DNA of 64,000 bases from Topomyia yanbarensis (GCF_030247195.1 NC_080671.1:212144851-212208850); one strand, 5' to 3'; shown: positions 11,516 to 21,804, counted from the stretch's first letter. Numbers and translations: made by a program. The notes: generated by a model from the sequence alone, not told the origin.

Positions 11516-12948
11516 CTAGGCATTTTTCCATCTGTCAGGGAAGTATGCTAATTCAAAACATTTGTTGAATATTTTGACCAAGTATCTCATGGTGATTTCG
11601 GGAAGGTTTTTAAGAAGAATGTTGAAAATTCCATCATAACCTGGAGCTTTCATATTTTTTAACTTTTTCATGATGGATTTGATCTCATCATAGTTTGTTT
11701 CAACAATATCGTCTAGAGACAATACTTGATTTGAAACGTTTTCATATTTTTGTAAGACTTCGGTTTCAATAGGACTCACAACGTTGAGATTAAAATTATG
11801 GACGCTTTCAAGCTGCTGAGTAAGTTTTTGAGCTTTTTCTTCGTTTGTAAGAAGTATGTGGTCACCTTCCTTCAAGGCTGGAATTGGTTTCTGAGGTTTC
11901 TTAAGAACCTTAGAAAGTTTCCAGAAAGGTTTAGAATTTGGCTTGATTTGTTCAACCTCTTTCGCGAAATTTTCTTTTCTTAAGAGTGTGAATCTATGCT
12001 TAATTTCTTTTTTTAGATCCTGATAGATACATTTCATAGCAGGATCACGAGAATGTTGATATTGACGTCTTCGAACATTCTTCAAGCGAATCAGAAGTTG
12101 AAGATCGTCTTCAATAATAGGAGTATTAAATTTTTTCTGTGTTGTTGGTACTGATAAATTTCTAGCATCAACTATAGAATCACATAAATTTTGTAATGCC
12201 GTATCAATGTCAGCTTTATTTTGTAAATCAAGGTCATGATTAAAATTATTCTCAATATAAGTTTTGTACCTTTCCCAATTCGCTTTGTGATAATTGAACA
12301 CTGAGCTAATGGGATTGGAAACAGCTTCTTGAGAAAGTGAAAAAGTTACTGGAAGATGATCAGAATCAAAGTCAGCATGTGTAATCAATTCGCTACAAAG
12401 GTGACTTTGATCTGTCAAAACCAAATCAATTGTTGATGGATTCCTTACAGACGAATAGCATGTAGGACCATTCGGGAACAAAATTGAATAATAACCAGCA
12501 GAGCAATCATTAAAAAGTAGTTTACCGTTGGAATTGCTTTGAGCATTATTCCAGGCTCAGTGTTTGGCGTTAAAATCACCGATTATGAAGAATTTCGACC
12601 GATTTCTTGTAAGTTTTTGTAAGTCTCCTTTCAAGAAATTAATTTGCTCGCCAGTGCACTGAAAAGGCAAATAGGCTGCAGCAATAAAAATGATTCCAAG
12701 ATTAGTATCAACTTCGATACCCAAACTCTTGATCACCTTGGTGTCAAGAGACGGCGTAACGGAATGTTTGATCCTGCGATTAATCGCTATTGCGAATCCT
12801 CCGCCGAATCCAACAATTCGATCAAATCGATGAATAACAAAATTAGAGTTACTCTTCAATTTAATATTTGGTTTTAAAAAAGTTTCGGTCACAACGGCTA
12901 TATGCACATTATGTATCCTCAAGAAGTTGAAAAATTCGTCTTCGCACG
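11516..12948 (-). pseudogene. Jockey ORF2, endonuclease and N-terminal RT part
   Basis: Reading on the minus strand from 12,948, the product shows endonuclease motifs in order: VVTETFLKP (catalytic Glu region), FGGGFAI, IFIAAAYLP, FIIGDFNAKH (catalytic Asp/Asn), and DFDSDHLPV (catalytic His). A linker follows, then the first RT motif MKAPGYDGI and the PDRWKNA block. One in-frame TGA (12,554-12,556) falls right after GDFNAKH, where relatives have a sense codon; a CGA to TGA change would explain it. The 3' side is cut at about 11,511 by the ORF1-only elements and the frame resumes at 7790. The 5' side is cut by the 4.36-kb element at 12,949. Confidence 0.88.
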
Positions 12949-13309
12949 CATAGTTGGAACCTGTGTACATTTTTCGCGACATGTCAAGCCACCCGTACAT
13001 TCACGCTCTGCTGAAAATGTCTCATGTCTCAAACAGGTTAGCTTCCAAGCCTCGATGGTTGGTCTCGTGACATGTCATGGAATTTAAATGCGTCATCGGT
13101 CTTGAGACTGGTCATGAGGATAATTTACCTGTCGCGCGTAAGGTGATACCAGTCACAAAGTTTACGAACCTGTACAAAGATGAACAGTTTGTTATGGTTT
13201 GCTAGTTTGACCTGTATCTTATTCTCGATCGTTTAAGTACCGTGCAGTGGCAGATAAACGGAATGGTACACGCTATATAAATTCAATTATTTTGAACTTT
13301 TTCAACTTT

Positions 13310-13909
13310 TTGATAATAAATGTAGCGAGTTACGAGGAGTTAAAAATTAATAGTTTTAGACATTTTAAACGCACACTGGGAAGTAAATGCGTGAAAATTG
13401 AAAAATTTTCATCTCTTCACAGATAAATATTGTTTGTTATTGCGAGTTAAGAGGTGTTGAAAATCAATAGTTTTAGACATTTTAAACGCACACTGGGAGT
13501 AAATGCGTCAAAATCGAAAAATTTTCAACTTTTCACAGACAAATATTTTTCGTTATTGCGCGTTACTAGGAGTTGAAAATCAATAGTTTTAGACATTTTA
13601 AACGCACACTGGGAAGTAAATGCGTCAAATTTGAAAATTTTCATCTCTTCACAGATAAATATTGTTTGTTATTGCGAGTAAAGAGGTGTTGAAAATCAAT
13701 CGTTTTAGACATTTTAAACGCGCAAGGGGAAGTAAATGCGTCAAAATCGAAAAATTTTCAAGTTTTCACAGACAAATATTTTTTGTTATTGCGAGTTACT
13801 AGGAGTTGAAAATCAATAGTTTTAGACATTTTAAACGCACACTGGGAAGTAAATGCGTCAAAATGGAAATTTTTTCAACCATTCGCTAATTTTTTTTTGT
13901 TTTTCGAGT
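13310..13909 (+). repeat. ~117-bp satellite array, plus orientation
   Basis: About five copies of a unit containing GCGAGTTA..AGGAGTTGAAAATC, AATAGTTTTAGACATTTT, AAACGCACACTGGGAAGTAA and ATGCGTCAAAAT. The array is interrupted at GAGTTA by the TA MITE and resumes at 14,942 for a further 1-2 diverged copies up to about 15,130. It forms the left inner arm of the 4.36-kb element. Confidence 0.9.
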
Positions 13910-13911
13910 TA

Positions 13912-14939
13912 CAGTAAGATTCCGTTTTGGCACGTTCCGTTTTTGGCATGCTCCCATTTTGGCACACTCCGATTTTGACAACAAATGGGTTCCGTTTTTG
14001 TAAACATTCTTGTTGTACATAATAAATCTTTTAAAAATATGCAATAGATATTTTTAGTATCAATTGACATTACGTTTCACTTTATTTCCAAACATGGGAG
14101 TCATATTAATCCTCAAAAGCCCAAATCATTTTTTTTTAAATTTTGTTAAAATTGTCTTACAGTTTCAATACTTCACTGTGATAATTTTGTGATGTTTTTC
14201 GCTATGTTGTTTTAAAAAAGCGTTATGCATTTAAAGGTTAACTATGTTTTACACTATATGTGTCGTATTTAATGATAATAATAAGTATAGAAATGTATTG
14301 TTTATGTTTATTATAATTAATTATAATACAAGTGGTAGCAGTGTAACTAGTGTTAGACGGAATCAATTTTTATAGTCGAATGCAGATGAATGCGCTACAC
14401 CGCATAATACAACGTCACTACAAAACATGGCACTAAATTTGCAATACATATCGAAAGCCCGTATTTAGGAATACAAAACTGATAGCTCTCAAATAGTTTA
14501 CGATGTCTTTTTGAAAATGCATTTTCAGATATAGTGCACTTTATATTCGTAAATTTTGAATTTGCAAACCTCCCTAGGTGCCAAAATTTTCTGGTAAAAA
14601 GAAATAATAAATTAACACCAAACATGAATTCAGCTACCAAAAATTACCCCAATGTGAAGTTTTTATCAAATTCGGATCCCTTTTGAGGTTTTGACCGACT
14701 TTTTTATGGAAGGTGATCACTGTGCGAAGACTGAATTTGATAAAAATATGAATAAAATTGAATTTTCTTCTTTTTTCCTTTCATCTAATTCCATTTCACA
14801 CATGGTTAAAAATCCTTGAAACATTTTTGAAGTCGTAAATTGAAAATCCAAACTTTAAAAATAAGGTTCAATTTTTGGCACTTTTCCAGTTTTGGCAACA
14901 GCAAAAAATAAAATTGTTGCCAAAAACGGTATCTTGCTG
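13912..14939. mobile_element. 1,028-bp MITE with TA target duplication and CAGTAAGAT ends
   Basis: The left end is CAGTAAGATTCCGTTTTGGC and the reverse complement of the right end is CAGCAAGATACCGTTTTTGG. The flanks are GAGTTA on the left and TACTAGG on the right; satellite monomers without an insert read GAGTTACTAGG, so TA was duplicated. The TTTGGCA motif repeats several times in both subterminal regions, as in pogo/Tc1-type elements. No transposase is seen; the 81-codon ORF at 14,395-14,640 shows no family motif. Confidence 0.92.
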
Positions 14940-15130
14940 TACTAGGATATGAAAATCACTTGTTTTGAACATTTTAAACGCACATGGGGAAGTAAATGCG
15001 TCAAAATCGCAAAATTCACTTTTTACAGATGAATGTTGCTTGTTTTTCCGAGTTATTAGGACTTGAAAATCAAAAGTTTTGAACATTTGAAATGCACAAC
15101 GGAAAGTAATTTCGACAAAATGGAAATTTA

Positions 15131-15184
15131 AAAATGCGTTTAAAATTAGAGGCGTGCCCAGCGCCGCCGCGCCGGCGGTTGCAG
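15131..15184. other. GC-rich inversion point between satellite arms
   Basis: Between the plus- and minus-oriented satellite blocks lies a short GC-rich segment with GCGCCGCCGCGCCGGCGG, itself nearly palindromic, in an otherwise AT-rich region. It is the centre of the foldback. Confidence 0.6.
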
Positions 15185-16945
15185 GTAAAAATAGTAAACA
15201 ACTCGTAATAACAAACAATGTTTATCTGCGAAAAGTTGAAAATTTTTCGATTTTGATGCATTTGCTTCCCAATGTGCGTTTAAAATGTCCAAAAATATTG
15301 ATTTTTAACACCTCGTAACTCTCAATAACAAACAATGTTTATCTGTGAAAAGTTAAATTTTTTTCGATTTTGACGCATTTACTTCCTAATGTGCGTTTAA
15401 AATGTCTAAAACTATTGATTTTCAACACCGTTTAACTCACAATAATAAACAATGTTTATCTGTGAAAAGTTGAATTTTTTTTCGATTTTCACGCATTTAC
15501 TTCCTAATGTGCGTTTAAAATGTCTAAAACTATTGATTTTCAACACCTCTTAACTCGCAATAACAAACAATGTTTATCTGCGAAAAGTTGAAAAATTTTC
15601 GATTTCGATGCATTTACTTCCCAATGTGCGTTTAAAATGTCTAAAACTATTGATTTTCAACACCTCTTAACTCGCAATAACAAACAATGTTTATCTGTGA
15701 AAAGTTGAAAATTTTTCGATTTCGATGCATTTACTTCCCAATGTGCGTTTAAAATGTCCAAAACTATTGATTTTCAACACCTCGTAACTCTCAATAACAA
15801 ACAATGTTTATCTGTGAAAAGTTAATTTTTTTCAATTTTGACGCATTTACTTCCTAATGTGCGTTTAAAATGTCTAAAACTATTGATTTCCAACAATTCC
15901 AACAACTCGCAATAACAAACAATGTTTATCTGCGAAAAGTTGAAAATTTTTCGATTTCGATGCGTTTACTTCCCAATGTGCGTTTAAAATGTCTAAAACT
16001 ATTGATTTTCAACACCTCTTAACTCGCAATAACAAACAATGTTTATCGGTGAAAAGTTGAAAATTTTTCGATTTCGATGCATTTACTTCCCAATGTGCGT
16101 TTAAAATGTCCAAAACTATTGATTTTCAACACCTCGTAACTCTCAATAACAAACAATGTTTATCTGTGAAAAGTTAATTTTTTTTCGATTTTGACGCATT
16201 TACGCAATAATAAACAATGTTTATCTGTGAAAAGTTGAAAATTTTTCGATTTTCACGCATTTACTTCCCAATGTGCGTTTAAAATGTCTAAAACTATTGA
16301 TTTTCAACACCTCTTAACTCGCAATAACAAACAATGTTTATCTGTGAAAAAGTTGAAAAATTTTCGATTTTGACGCATTTACCTCCCAATGTGCATTTAA
16401 AATGTCTAAAACTATTGATTTTCAACACCTCTTAACTCGCAATAATAAACAATGTTTATCTGTGAAAAGTTGAATTTTTTTTCGATTTTGACGCATTTAC
16501 TTCCTAATGTGCGTTTAAAATGTCTAAAACTATTGATTTTCAACACCTCTTAACTCGCAATAACAAACAATGTTTATCTGCGAAAAGTTGAATTTTTTTC
16601 GATTTCGATGCATTTACTTCCCAATGTGCGTTTAAAATGTCTAAAACTATTGATTTTCAACACCTCTTAACTCGCAATAACAAACAATGTTTATCTGGGA
16701 AAAGTTGAAATTTTTTCGATTTTGACGCATTTACTTCCCAGTGTGCGTTTAAAATGTCTAAAACTATTGATTTTCAACACCTCTTAACTCGCAATAACAA
16801 ACAATGTTTATCTGTGAAAAGTTGAATTTTTTTCGATTTTGACGCATTTACTTCCCAGTGTGCGTTTAAAATGTCTAAAACTATTGATTTTCAACACCTC
16901 TAAACCGCAATAACAAACAATATTTATTTGTGAAATGTTGAAAGA
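15185..16945 (-). repeat. ~117-bp satellite array, inverted orientation
   Basis: About fifteen head-to-tail copies of the same unit as at 13,310, now reverse-complemented (AACAAACAATGTTTATCTG, GTGCGTTTAAAATGTC, AACTATTGATTTTCAACACC). ACAATGTTT recurs every 116-118 bp, for example near 15,215, 15,331, 15,448 and 15,567. One monomer near 16,200 is shortened. Copies look close to one another, which suggests recent homogenisation. Confidence 0.93.
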
Positions 16946-17311
16946 AATACAATTATCTCATTTTCTATATTTCCAATTATCCGCCAAAGTACGGTATCCA
17001 ATATTTTACCCATTTTCAATACCGGTTCATTGTCGACATGTCACATAACATGCAAACCTGTTTTTCTATTGTCGCGACCGTTCGCAAACGAACATACATG
17101 TAACAGTTCAGTAAATGTACAGCCGCTTGACAAACCAGTTTTGTTTTGAAACAGGTACAAATTTTATGACATGTCACGGGGAAAATGTATCGTGTCATAG
17201 TACACGCGCTTGTGTCACATGTCGCAAGAATCCGCAACTTGTACATGTCACGAGCAAACATGCGACCAGTCACCAGATGACTGGTCATAACCATGACATT
17301 TTCCAGCTATG

Positions 17312-17374
17312 TTCGCACGTTTTTAATGAACGAGAATTCCAATTTAATAAATTTAAATTATTATTTAAAGTCAT
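17312..17374 (-). pseudogene. Jockey ORF2, first 21 codons
   Basis: The minus-strand ATG at 17,372-17,374 starts a peptide with the usual LINE ORF2 opening LNLLNWNSRSLK. It overlaps the ORF1 stop (17,361-17,363) by 14 nt in another frame, an arrangement that suggests coupled translation in Jockey-type elements. It is cut after Cys-Glu by the 4.36-kb element; codons resume at 12,948. Confidence 0.85.
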
Positions 17375-17642
17375 TGTTAAACTTTGATTTCATTACAATT
17401 TTGTTAGCAAATTCCCACCCCGCTTGAAAAGCTTCAAACATGGAGGTAGAATTTAACATGGCAATCATCATAGGTAACATAGCCTCCTGTAGGTATTTTA
17501 ATTTTTCTTCCGTTACGCTACCTAGATCCATTGGACTAAAGGAAGCGTTGGGTGCAAACGAGATTGAGGGCATGGTAGTTGTAGCCGTTATTTTGGCATT
17601 GCTACTTGCAACTGAAGCATAAGATGACACACCATTGTAGGA
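17361..17642 (-). pseudogene. Jockey ORF1, C-terminal fragment
   Basis: About 93 residues of ORF1 remain, ending at TAA 17,361-17,363. The composition is Ser/Thr-rich, then helical (VTEEKLKYLQEAMLPMMIAM). It has no zinc knuckle because the upstream part was lost. The open frame extends upstream into the 170-bp array (to 17,732), but that portion is array sequence. Its position directly before ORF2 identifies it; sequence alone would not. Confidence 0.7.
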
Positions 17643-17645
17643 TGG

Positions 17646-18225
17646 TGAAAGAATTGTTTTTGCTAAGAACACCTTACAGAATGATTTTTTTCCTATCCTG
17701 TATCCATCAGAAGAAGAAAATTTAATTGCCATGTGTTTTCAAGAAATTTCCATGATAAGTAGTGGAAATTGGTGGGTTGGAATAATTGGGAGGATGATCA
17801 AATTGATTTTTATTGAAACAATTGTTTTTGCTTAGGACACCTTGCAAAATGATTCTTTTCCCTATCTTGTATCCACAGGAGATGAAAATTTTATTGCCAG
17901 GTGTTTTCAAGAAATTTTCATGATAAGTAGTGGAAATTGGTGGGTTGGAAAAAAATTGGGAGGATGATTAAATTGATTTTTATTGAAAGAATTGTTTTTG
18001 CTTAGGAAACCTTGCAGGATGGTTTTGTTTCCCTATCCTGTATCCATCAGAAGAAGAAAATTTTATTGCCATGTTTTTTCAAGAAAATTCCATGATCAGT
18101 AGTGGAAATTGGTGGGCTGAAAAAATTGGGAGGATGATCAAATTGATTTTTATTGAAACAATTGTTTTTGCTTACGAAACCTTGCAGGATGATTTTGTTT
18201 GCCTATCCTGTTTCATGGAAAATAT
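17646..18225 (+). repeat. ~170-bp tandem array, right block
   Basis: Three to four monomers continue the array seen at 5461-6450, with GAAATTGGTGGGTTGG-type phrases at about 17,764, 17,934 and 18,103. The array is broken here only by the Jockey element and its nested insertions. Confidence 0.88.
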
Positions 18226-18490
18226 TGAAAAGTTTAAAACAAATAGGTTTTTTTCAAACTTGGGCATGATTTTTTTTATTGTATAAAGTAGTAAAATCAT
18301 TTTTATTGATGCCGCAAAAATTTGGGAGTGGGGAATTAAATACTTACGGAGATATGATATTTTCGATCGCGCTTTGCGCGCGAAAAGCATACCGCCACGC
18401 ACTTCGTTCGTACTCAGGCTTGACTGTATGAGAGTTTACACATCACCACGTTGTGTAAAACACACTTGCATTAACTTCTTTATTTATTAT
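18226..18490 (+). repeat. Interspersed repeat, plus copy (partner at 46110-46395)
   Basis: This segment matches the reverse complement of 46,110-46,395. Shared landmarks are AAAAGTTTAAAACAAAT, TATAAAGTAGTAAAAT, AATTAAATACTTAC, GCGCGCGAAAA, TACCGCCACGC and AACACACTTGC. It follows directly on the 170-bp array. No ORF or terminal repeats are recognised. Confidence 0.75.
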
Positions 18491-19064
18491 AAATAAATAA
18501 AAATAAATAATAATAATTATTCAACGGATTGACTTGATTTTTTTATGATGACACATAATATGTGTAACCAGTCGATGAACCATGGAAAACTGAATAATTG
18601 TTTTTTCTCTCATTATTTTTAAGAAAAGTGAGTGAATTTTACTTAAACATATCAGATTTTTCGGATTTGGTAAGGCTTTTTTCCAAAATTCAAGCCATTT
18701 TATATTTTTTTTGGTTCATCGAGTAACTACTAGTCCAAATTTTAAAAATCTTATTAAATTTCCTGTTTGAGACAATTTTATCAAGAGTTATCATATCCGC
18801 CATGGCGCTCCTCGACGTGGAAATGGACGTCTACTCTTGGAACGCTCGTGTGACTGCAATTTTTTCTCGGGCATGATTTTTTTATTCAATACTTCAACTA
18901 ACTACAAAAGTCTTATTGAAGATTCTCAAAATTATGTAACATTCAGATAATCAATTTCTACAAGATTTGAAAGTAAACGGTAGCATAACAGTTAACAGTT
19001 ACAATAACAACAAAAAATACAAGCAATTAAATGGCAAACGGATTATTTCTATCATTTATATTTG
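18491..19064. other. No gene seen
   Basis: AT-rich DNA, with an A/T-rich simple tract near 18,480-18,520. The right part (about 18,960-19,064) is probably the 3' untranslated end of the minus-strand ORF1-only element, since it directly follows that ORF's end. Confidence 0.45.
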
Positions 19065-20124
19065 TCATGAAGAAGCATTGCCGAGTTGTTGTGGAGTCCA
19101 AGGAATCCGGTTATTTTCGTTGCGAAATTTGCGGTACTTCAGCCCTGGTGGCCACGTTCCGGATGAAAGCGCTTTTTCCTTAAAATTGACATCCAGTTCA
19201 ATCTTGAAAGAAATGTAATCCAAGTTCGTAGGGTCCTGCCAAACTGGTACGACTTTCTTGACCCTCAATGGTGTTTGAGTTTTCAAGCATCTCGATACGA
19301 GATCCGCCACTTCCACCTCACTAACTTCGCTCCAGATGTTCGATAGAAACAGCTTGAACGCAGCGAGAGGTCGCAACTGATGGATGAGTTACTTTCGTAG
19401 ACGATAGCGGAGTGGACACTGTAACTTCCGGATTTATATTAACATCTTCTTGCGATTGTGTAGGTCAATTCCTCTAAATTGCATACTGACGAATTTAAAT
19501 TTTCAATGCACGATTTCAATGAAGCGATCTCTCTATCGCGCTCTTTAACCGTTGTCGTATGAACAGTTTCAAGTGCATTTATGGAGTTACGAAACCTTAC
19601 GTTTTCTACACGGTTAAATAAAACAACCTGCAGAAAAGTTCTTTTAACTTACTTTTGAGTTGTGCGTCGCTTTCGCACTTATTAGTGTTGTCAAAAACAA
19701 AACGAGAGGTTCGACTCAGTCGAGATCTTCCGTGGGGGAAGTTACTTTTGAGTTGTTTGGGGTGAACTCAAAATTAGGTAAATTCAACTTAAATTTGAGT
19801 ATAAAAAACCTATCAATGAGTTGTAATTTTTGCCGTGGTTAAATGGAAACTACCTTCAACACGGTTTACCTAATTTTAAGTTCCCCCACGATACCACGAG
19901 ATTGAGTCAAAGGAACTCAATTTTAGGTAGTTTTTTGTTTCCGTGTAGCAAGTTACGGCATCTTTCGCACATCCAAAATACATTAGCACTATTGCACGCA
20001 GCAAATTCTTCATCTGACCGGTACATTCTCGGTGAAACAAACAAATCCGATCGCAAAATCCATCACAATAAACTGCTTCTGACATGCCGATAGCCGATGA
20101 GCATTTACCACACAGTCGATCCAT
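19065..20124 (-). pseudogene. ORF1 with PHD-like finger, copy 3 (ORF1-only element)
   Basis: On the minus strand the N-terminus (20,124 downwards) has CGKCSSAIG, YCDGFCDR, a His-Cys pair and FGCAKD, the same zinc-finger pattern as the copy at 8306. A coiled-coil block and then VSRCLKTQTPL, VWQDPTNLDYISFKIEL and GTWPPGLKYRKFRN follow, aligning with copy 1 motif by motif. It is split by a 342-bp MITE (19,606-19,947) just after the finger, and has frameshifts around 19,380-19,480. No ORF2 is present on either side, so it is again an ORF1-only copy. The 5' leader may run up to about 20,290. Confidence 0.75.
19606..19947. mobile_element. ~342-bp MITE with CTACACGG termini
   Basis: The left end reads CTACACGGTTAAATAAAACA and the reverse complement of the right end CTACACGGAAACAAAAAACT, an imperfect inverted repeat of about 36 bp. 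It splits the ORF1 relic at 19.1-20.1 kb; both sides of that ORF are recognisable. A clear target duplication is not visible. The inside repeats TTTTGAGTT/AACTCAAAA motifs in both orientations. Confidence 0.75.
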
Positions 20125-20299
20125 TGATTCCAGAGCTCAAAGCGCCAATATGACACACGCAAGTACGTGAGATGAACGATGAAAACTAGCAGCAGATTTT
20201 TGCCAGCCGTGTTTACGATGCAAGATCTTCGAACAAAAGATGTCGATCTCAAGCAGAAACAGTTATAGAAAAAACTCTTCTCGCAGTAGGATTTTTTGA

Positions 20300-20470
20300 A
20301 GTAGAATACTTCTAACGTTTCAATATGGGGTCCCGTTTCAAAAATTTCAGTTGAGGAATTTTCCCAGGTTTGAAATGCGAATATCTTCCGTTCTACTGGA
20401 CGAAATCGCAATATTTTTGCACTATCTGATCGGAAATTTGTGCACGTATTTCGTATTAAATTTCGGAATT
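20300..20470 (+). repeat. Histone-cluster spacer repeat, copy 1
   Basis: The segment beginning TCTAACGTTTCAATATGG aligns with 21,805-21,960 (TCTAACGTTTCGATATAGG): both share CCGTTTCAAAA, a TTTTTGC block and a CTGAT(C/T)GGAAAT block. One copy lies before the H4 relic and the other after the H2B relic, as expected for duplicated spacer in a histone cluster. Confidence 0.6.
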
Positions 20471-20613
20471 ACTGCGACTACTATAAATAAACCAAAACAA
20501 GGATTTTCAGAAAATCCTTTGGAAACAGCGAGGAAAATGCGCAATTTGCCAGCATATCCCACGCAGAGCAGTCAAAAAGGAGCATGTGAGCGTTTCATTA
20601 CATACGGGAATGT

Positions 20614-20650
20614 TATATATACAGGTCACGCGAGCTTGTTTTGTATCAGT
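20614..20650 (+). promoter_or_regulatory. Histone H4 relic core promoter (TATA and TCAGT initiator)
   Basis: TATATATAC begins at about 20,614 and an arthropod-type initiator TCAGT lies at 20,646-20,650, about 32 bp later. That is the normal TATA-to-start spacing. The H4 ATG follows at 20,697. Confidence 0.6.
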
Positions 20651-20696
20651 GGGTGCTCGCTTACCACACGAGCAACATGCTCGTCCGGACGGTACA

Positions 20697-20971
20697 ATGA
20701 GCGGTATCATGTTTGCGTTCCCGTACCAAGCGTCATCGCAAGGTTCTTCGTGATAAAATCCAGGGAATCACCAAATCTGCCATTCGGCGTCTGGCTCGTC
20801 GTGGTGGTGTAAAATGCATCTCCGATTTAATCTACGAATGCTGATGGTGTGCAAGATAATGTCATCCGAGATGCCGTGACCTACACTGAACACGCCAAGC
20901 GCAAAACCGCAATGAATGTCGTCTATACTCTGAAGCGGCAGAGACGCACTTTGTATGGATTTGGAAGTTGA
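20697..20971 (+). pseudogene. Histone H4 pseudogene
   Basis: The start encodes Met-Ser-Gly, then a stretch where the Gly/Lys-rich tail of H4 has been lost. It continues with clear H4 sequence: [19 protein letters not shown], then [10 protein letters not shown] and SDLIYE. A frameshift and stop follow LIYE and about seven codons of the normal sequence are missing. The frame is then recovered at [17 protein letters not shown] and [17 protein letters not shown], ending in TGA at 20,969. A canonical histone stem-loop lies 32 bp downstream. The normal protein is 103 residues; this copy cannot make it. It has several substitutions even where the frame is intact, consistent with a relic rather than an assembly error. 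Confidence 0.95.
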
Positions 20972-21003
20972 AAAAGTAGAACTCACTTGTATCATTATAA
21001 AAA

Positions 21004-21019
21004 GGCCCTTTTCAGGGCC
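21004..21019 (+). terminator. Histone mRNA 3' stem-loop (H4 relic)
   Basis: GGCCCTTTTCAGGGCC: a perfect 6-bp stem with the TTTC loop, preceded by AAA and followed by ACCA. This is the replication-dependent histone 3'-end signal. A purine-rich CAAAGAAT, the likely histone downstream element, follows at about 21,033. Confidence 0.96.
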
Positions 21020-21390
21020 ACCAAAATCATTTCAAAGAATAAGTTTACATTTTCTGTTTCATGGTTTCATTTTTTTTGGGTTAAACCCTAAATTATGATT
21101 TATTTCAGTACGCAAATTGCAAATATGGTCAGAAACAAACTGGAGTGAAGTGGAAAACATTTTTACTAGGCGCATTCAAAAAAGGTTTCAATTCTCAAAC
21201 ATTTTACCAAGGTGCCGTATTACATTAATCTCTTTACCCTGAGTGTTCGATAATCTCCGTATTGGAAACACAATTTCAATTTTGTTCTTTATCAAAAATA
21301 TGTGGTAGACCAACGAAGGGGTGGAGCTACGAAGAACACATATTGAGGACAACACAAAAAAGGACGAGCTTACATTGTGCTGTAGTCAGG

Positions 21391-21425
21391 TATAAAAACT
21401 CAGCATGCTGTTGCTCACGCTCAGT
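21391..21425 (+). promoter_or_regulatory. Histone H2B relic core promoter (TATA and TCAGT initiator)
   Basis: TATAAAA at 21,391-21,397 and TCAGTTCG at 21,421 are exactly 30 bp apart. The leader then runs directly into a C-terminal H2B fragment, so the N-terminal coding region has been deleted. Confidence 0.65.
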
Positions 21426-21450
21426 TCGTTTCCAGCAGCAGTTCGTTTGC

Positions 21451-21564
21451 AGCATCTCCCGCAAAATTCAAACCGCCGTCCGTTTGCTGCTGTCAGAAGA
21501 GTTGGCCAAGCACGCCGTCTCAGATGGCACCAAAACGGTTACCATATACACCAGCTCCAAGTAA
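21451..21564 (+). pseudogene. Histone H2B pseudogene, C-terminal fragment
   Basis: The last ~37 residues of H2B are recognisable: [20 protein letters not shown], then [16 protein letters not shown] and TAA at 21,562. H2B normally has about 124 residues, so roughly two thirds are missing, and substitutions are present (PGEL to SEEL, KAVTKYT to KTVTIYT). The promoter-leader region lies immediately upstream and a histone stem-loop 25 bp downstream, so the deletion removed the middle of a once complete gene. Confidence 0.92.
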
Positions 21565-21588
21565 ATTTCGAACATTGCCCAAACAAAA

Positions 21589-21604
21589 GGCCCTTTTCAG
21601 GGCC
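21589..21604 (+). terminator. Histone mRNA 3' stem-loop (H2B relic)
   Basis: GGCCCTTTTCAGGGCC, identical in stem and loop to the one at 21,004, followed by ATCA and a CAAAGAA downstream element at about 21,618. It confirms the reading of the fragment upstream. Confidence 0.96.
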
Positions 21605-21804
21605 ATCAATTTATCGACAAAGAATCGAATTAAGGTTTTGTTATTACAAACATCAGAAAGTGGCTTGCCAAGAGCGTTGGATGGTAAGTGAGCCACCTGT
21701 GAACAATATCGTCGCTTTCACGTAAAATGGCACAAAATAAAAAAGTTATTTGTGTGATTTGTTGACAGGTTAGTGTAATGATTCAATTTACAAAAATCGA
21801 ACGT

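Larger units (their letters stand above)
12949..17311. mobile_element. 4.36-kb foldback-type DNA element with 8-bp target duplication
   Basis: TTCGCACG occurs directly on both sides (12,941-12,948 and 17,312-17,319). Removing everything between, with one copy, gives a continuous Jockey ORF2 reading SLKTCEDEFFNFL. That is what the family requires, so the empty site is proved by the coding frame. The ends are short inverted repeats, CATAGTTGGAA and CATAGCTGGAA. The interior is a ~117-bp satellite in opposite orientations on the two sides, with a TA MITE nested in it. No transposase is visible. An 8-bp duplication fits hAT or P-type transposases, but the terminus is not a standard hAT end. Confidence 0.85.
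6450..17645 (-). mobile_element. Jockey-clade non-LTR retrotransposon, 5'-truncated, split by two large insertions
   Basis: The element reads on the minus strand from the end of ORF1 (17642) to an A-rich 3' end near 6450. After subtracting the nested insertions (7.8-11.5 kb and 12,949-17,311) about 3.1 kb of element remains. It consists of the ORF1 C-terminus, an apurinic-like endonuclease, and a reverse transcriptase without RNase H, which is the Jockey layout. It sits inside the 170-bp array, which resumes on both sides. I could not identify a target duplication. The 5' end is missing: ORF1 begins abruptly at the array junction, as in a 5'-truncated LINE insertion. One in-frame stop plus the insertions make it dead. 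Confidence 0.85.

Noticed and set aside
13912..14939. 81-codon ORF at 14,395-14,640 as a transposase remnant.
   Set aside because: No DDE or DNA-binding motif can be seen; the element is better described as non-autonomous.
12949..16945. CRISPR-like array.
   Set aside because: Units of ~117 bp repeat without distinct spacers, in both orientations, in an animal genome; it is a satellite.
20351..20812. 153-codon ORF over the H4 relic region.
   Set aside because: It is in the wrong frame relative to H4 and spans spacer plus promoter.
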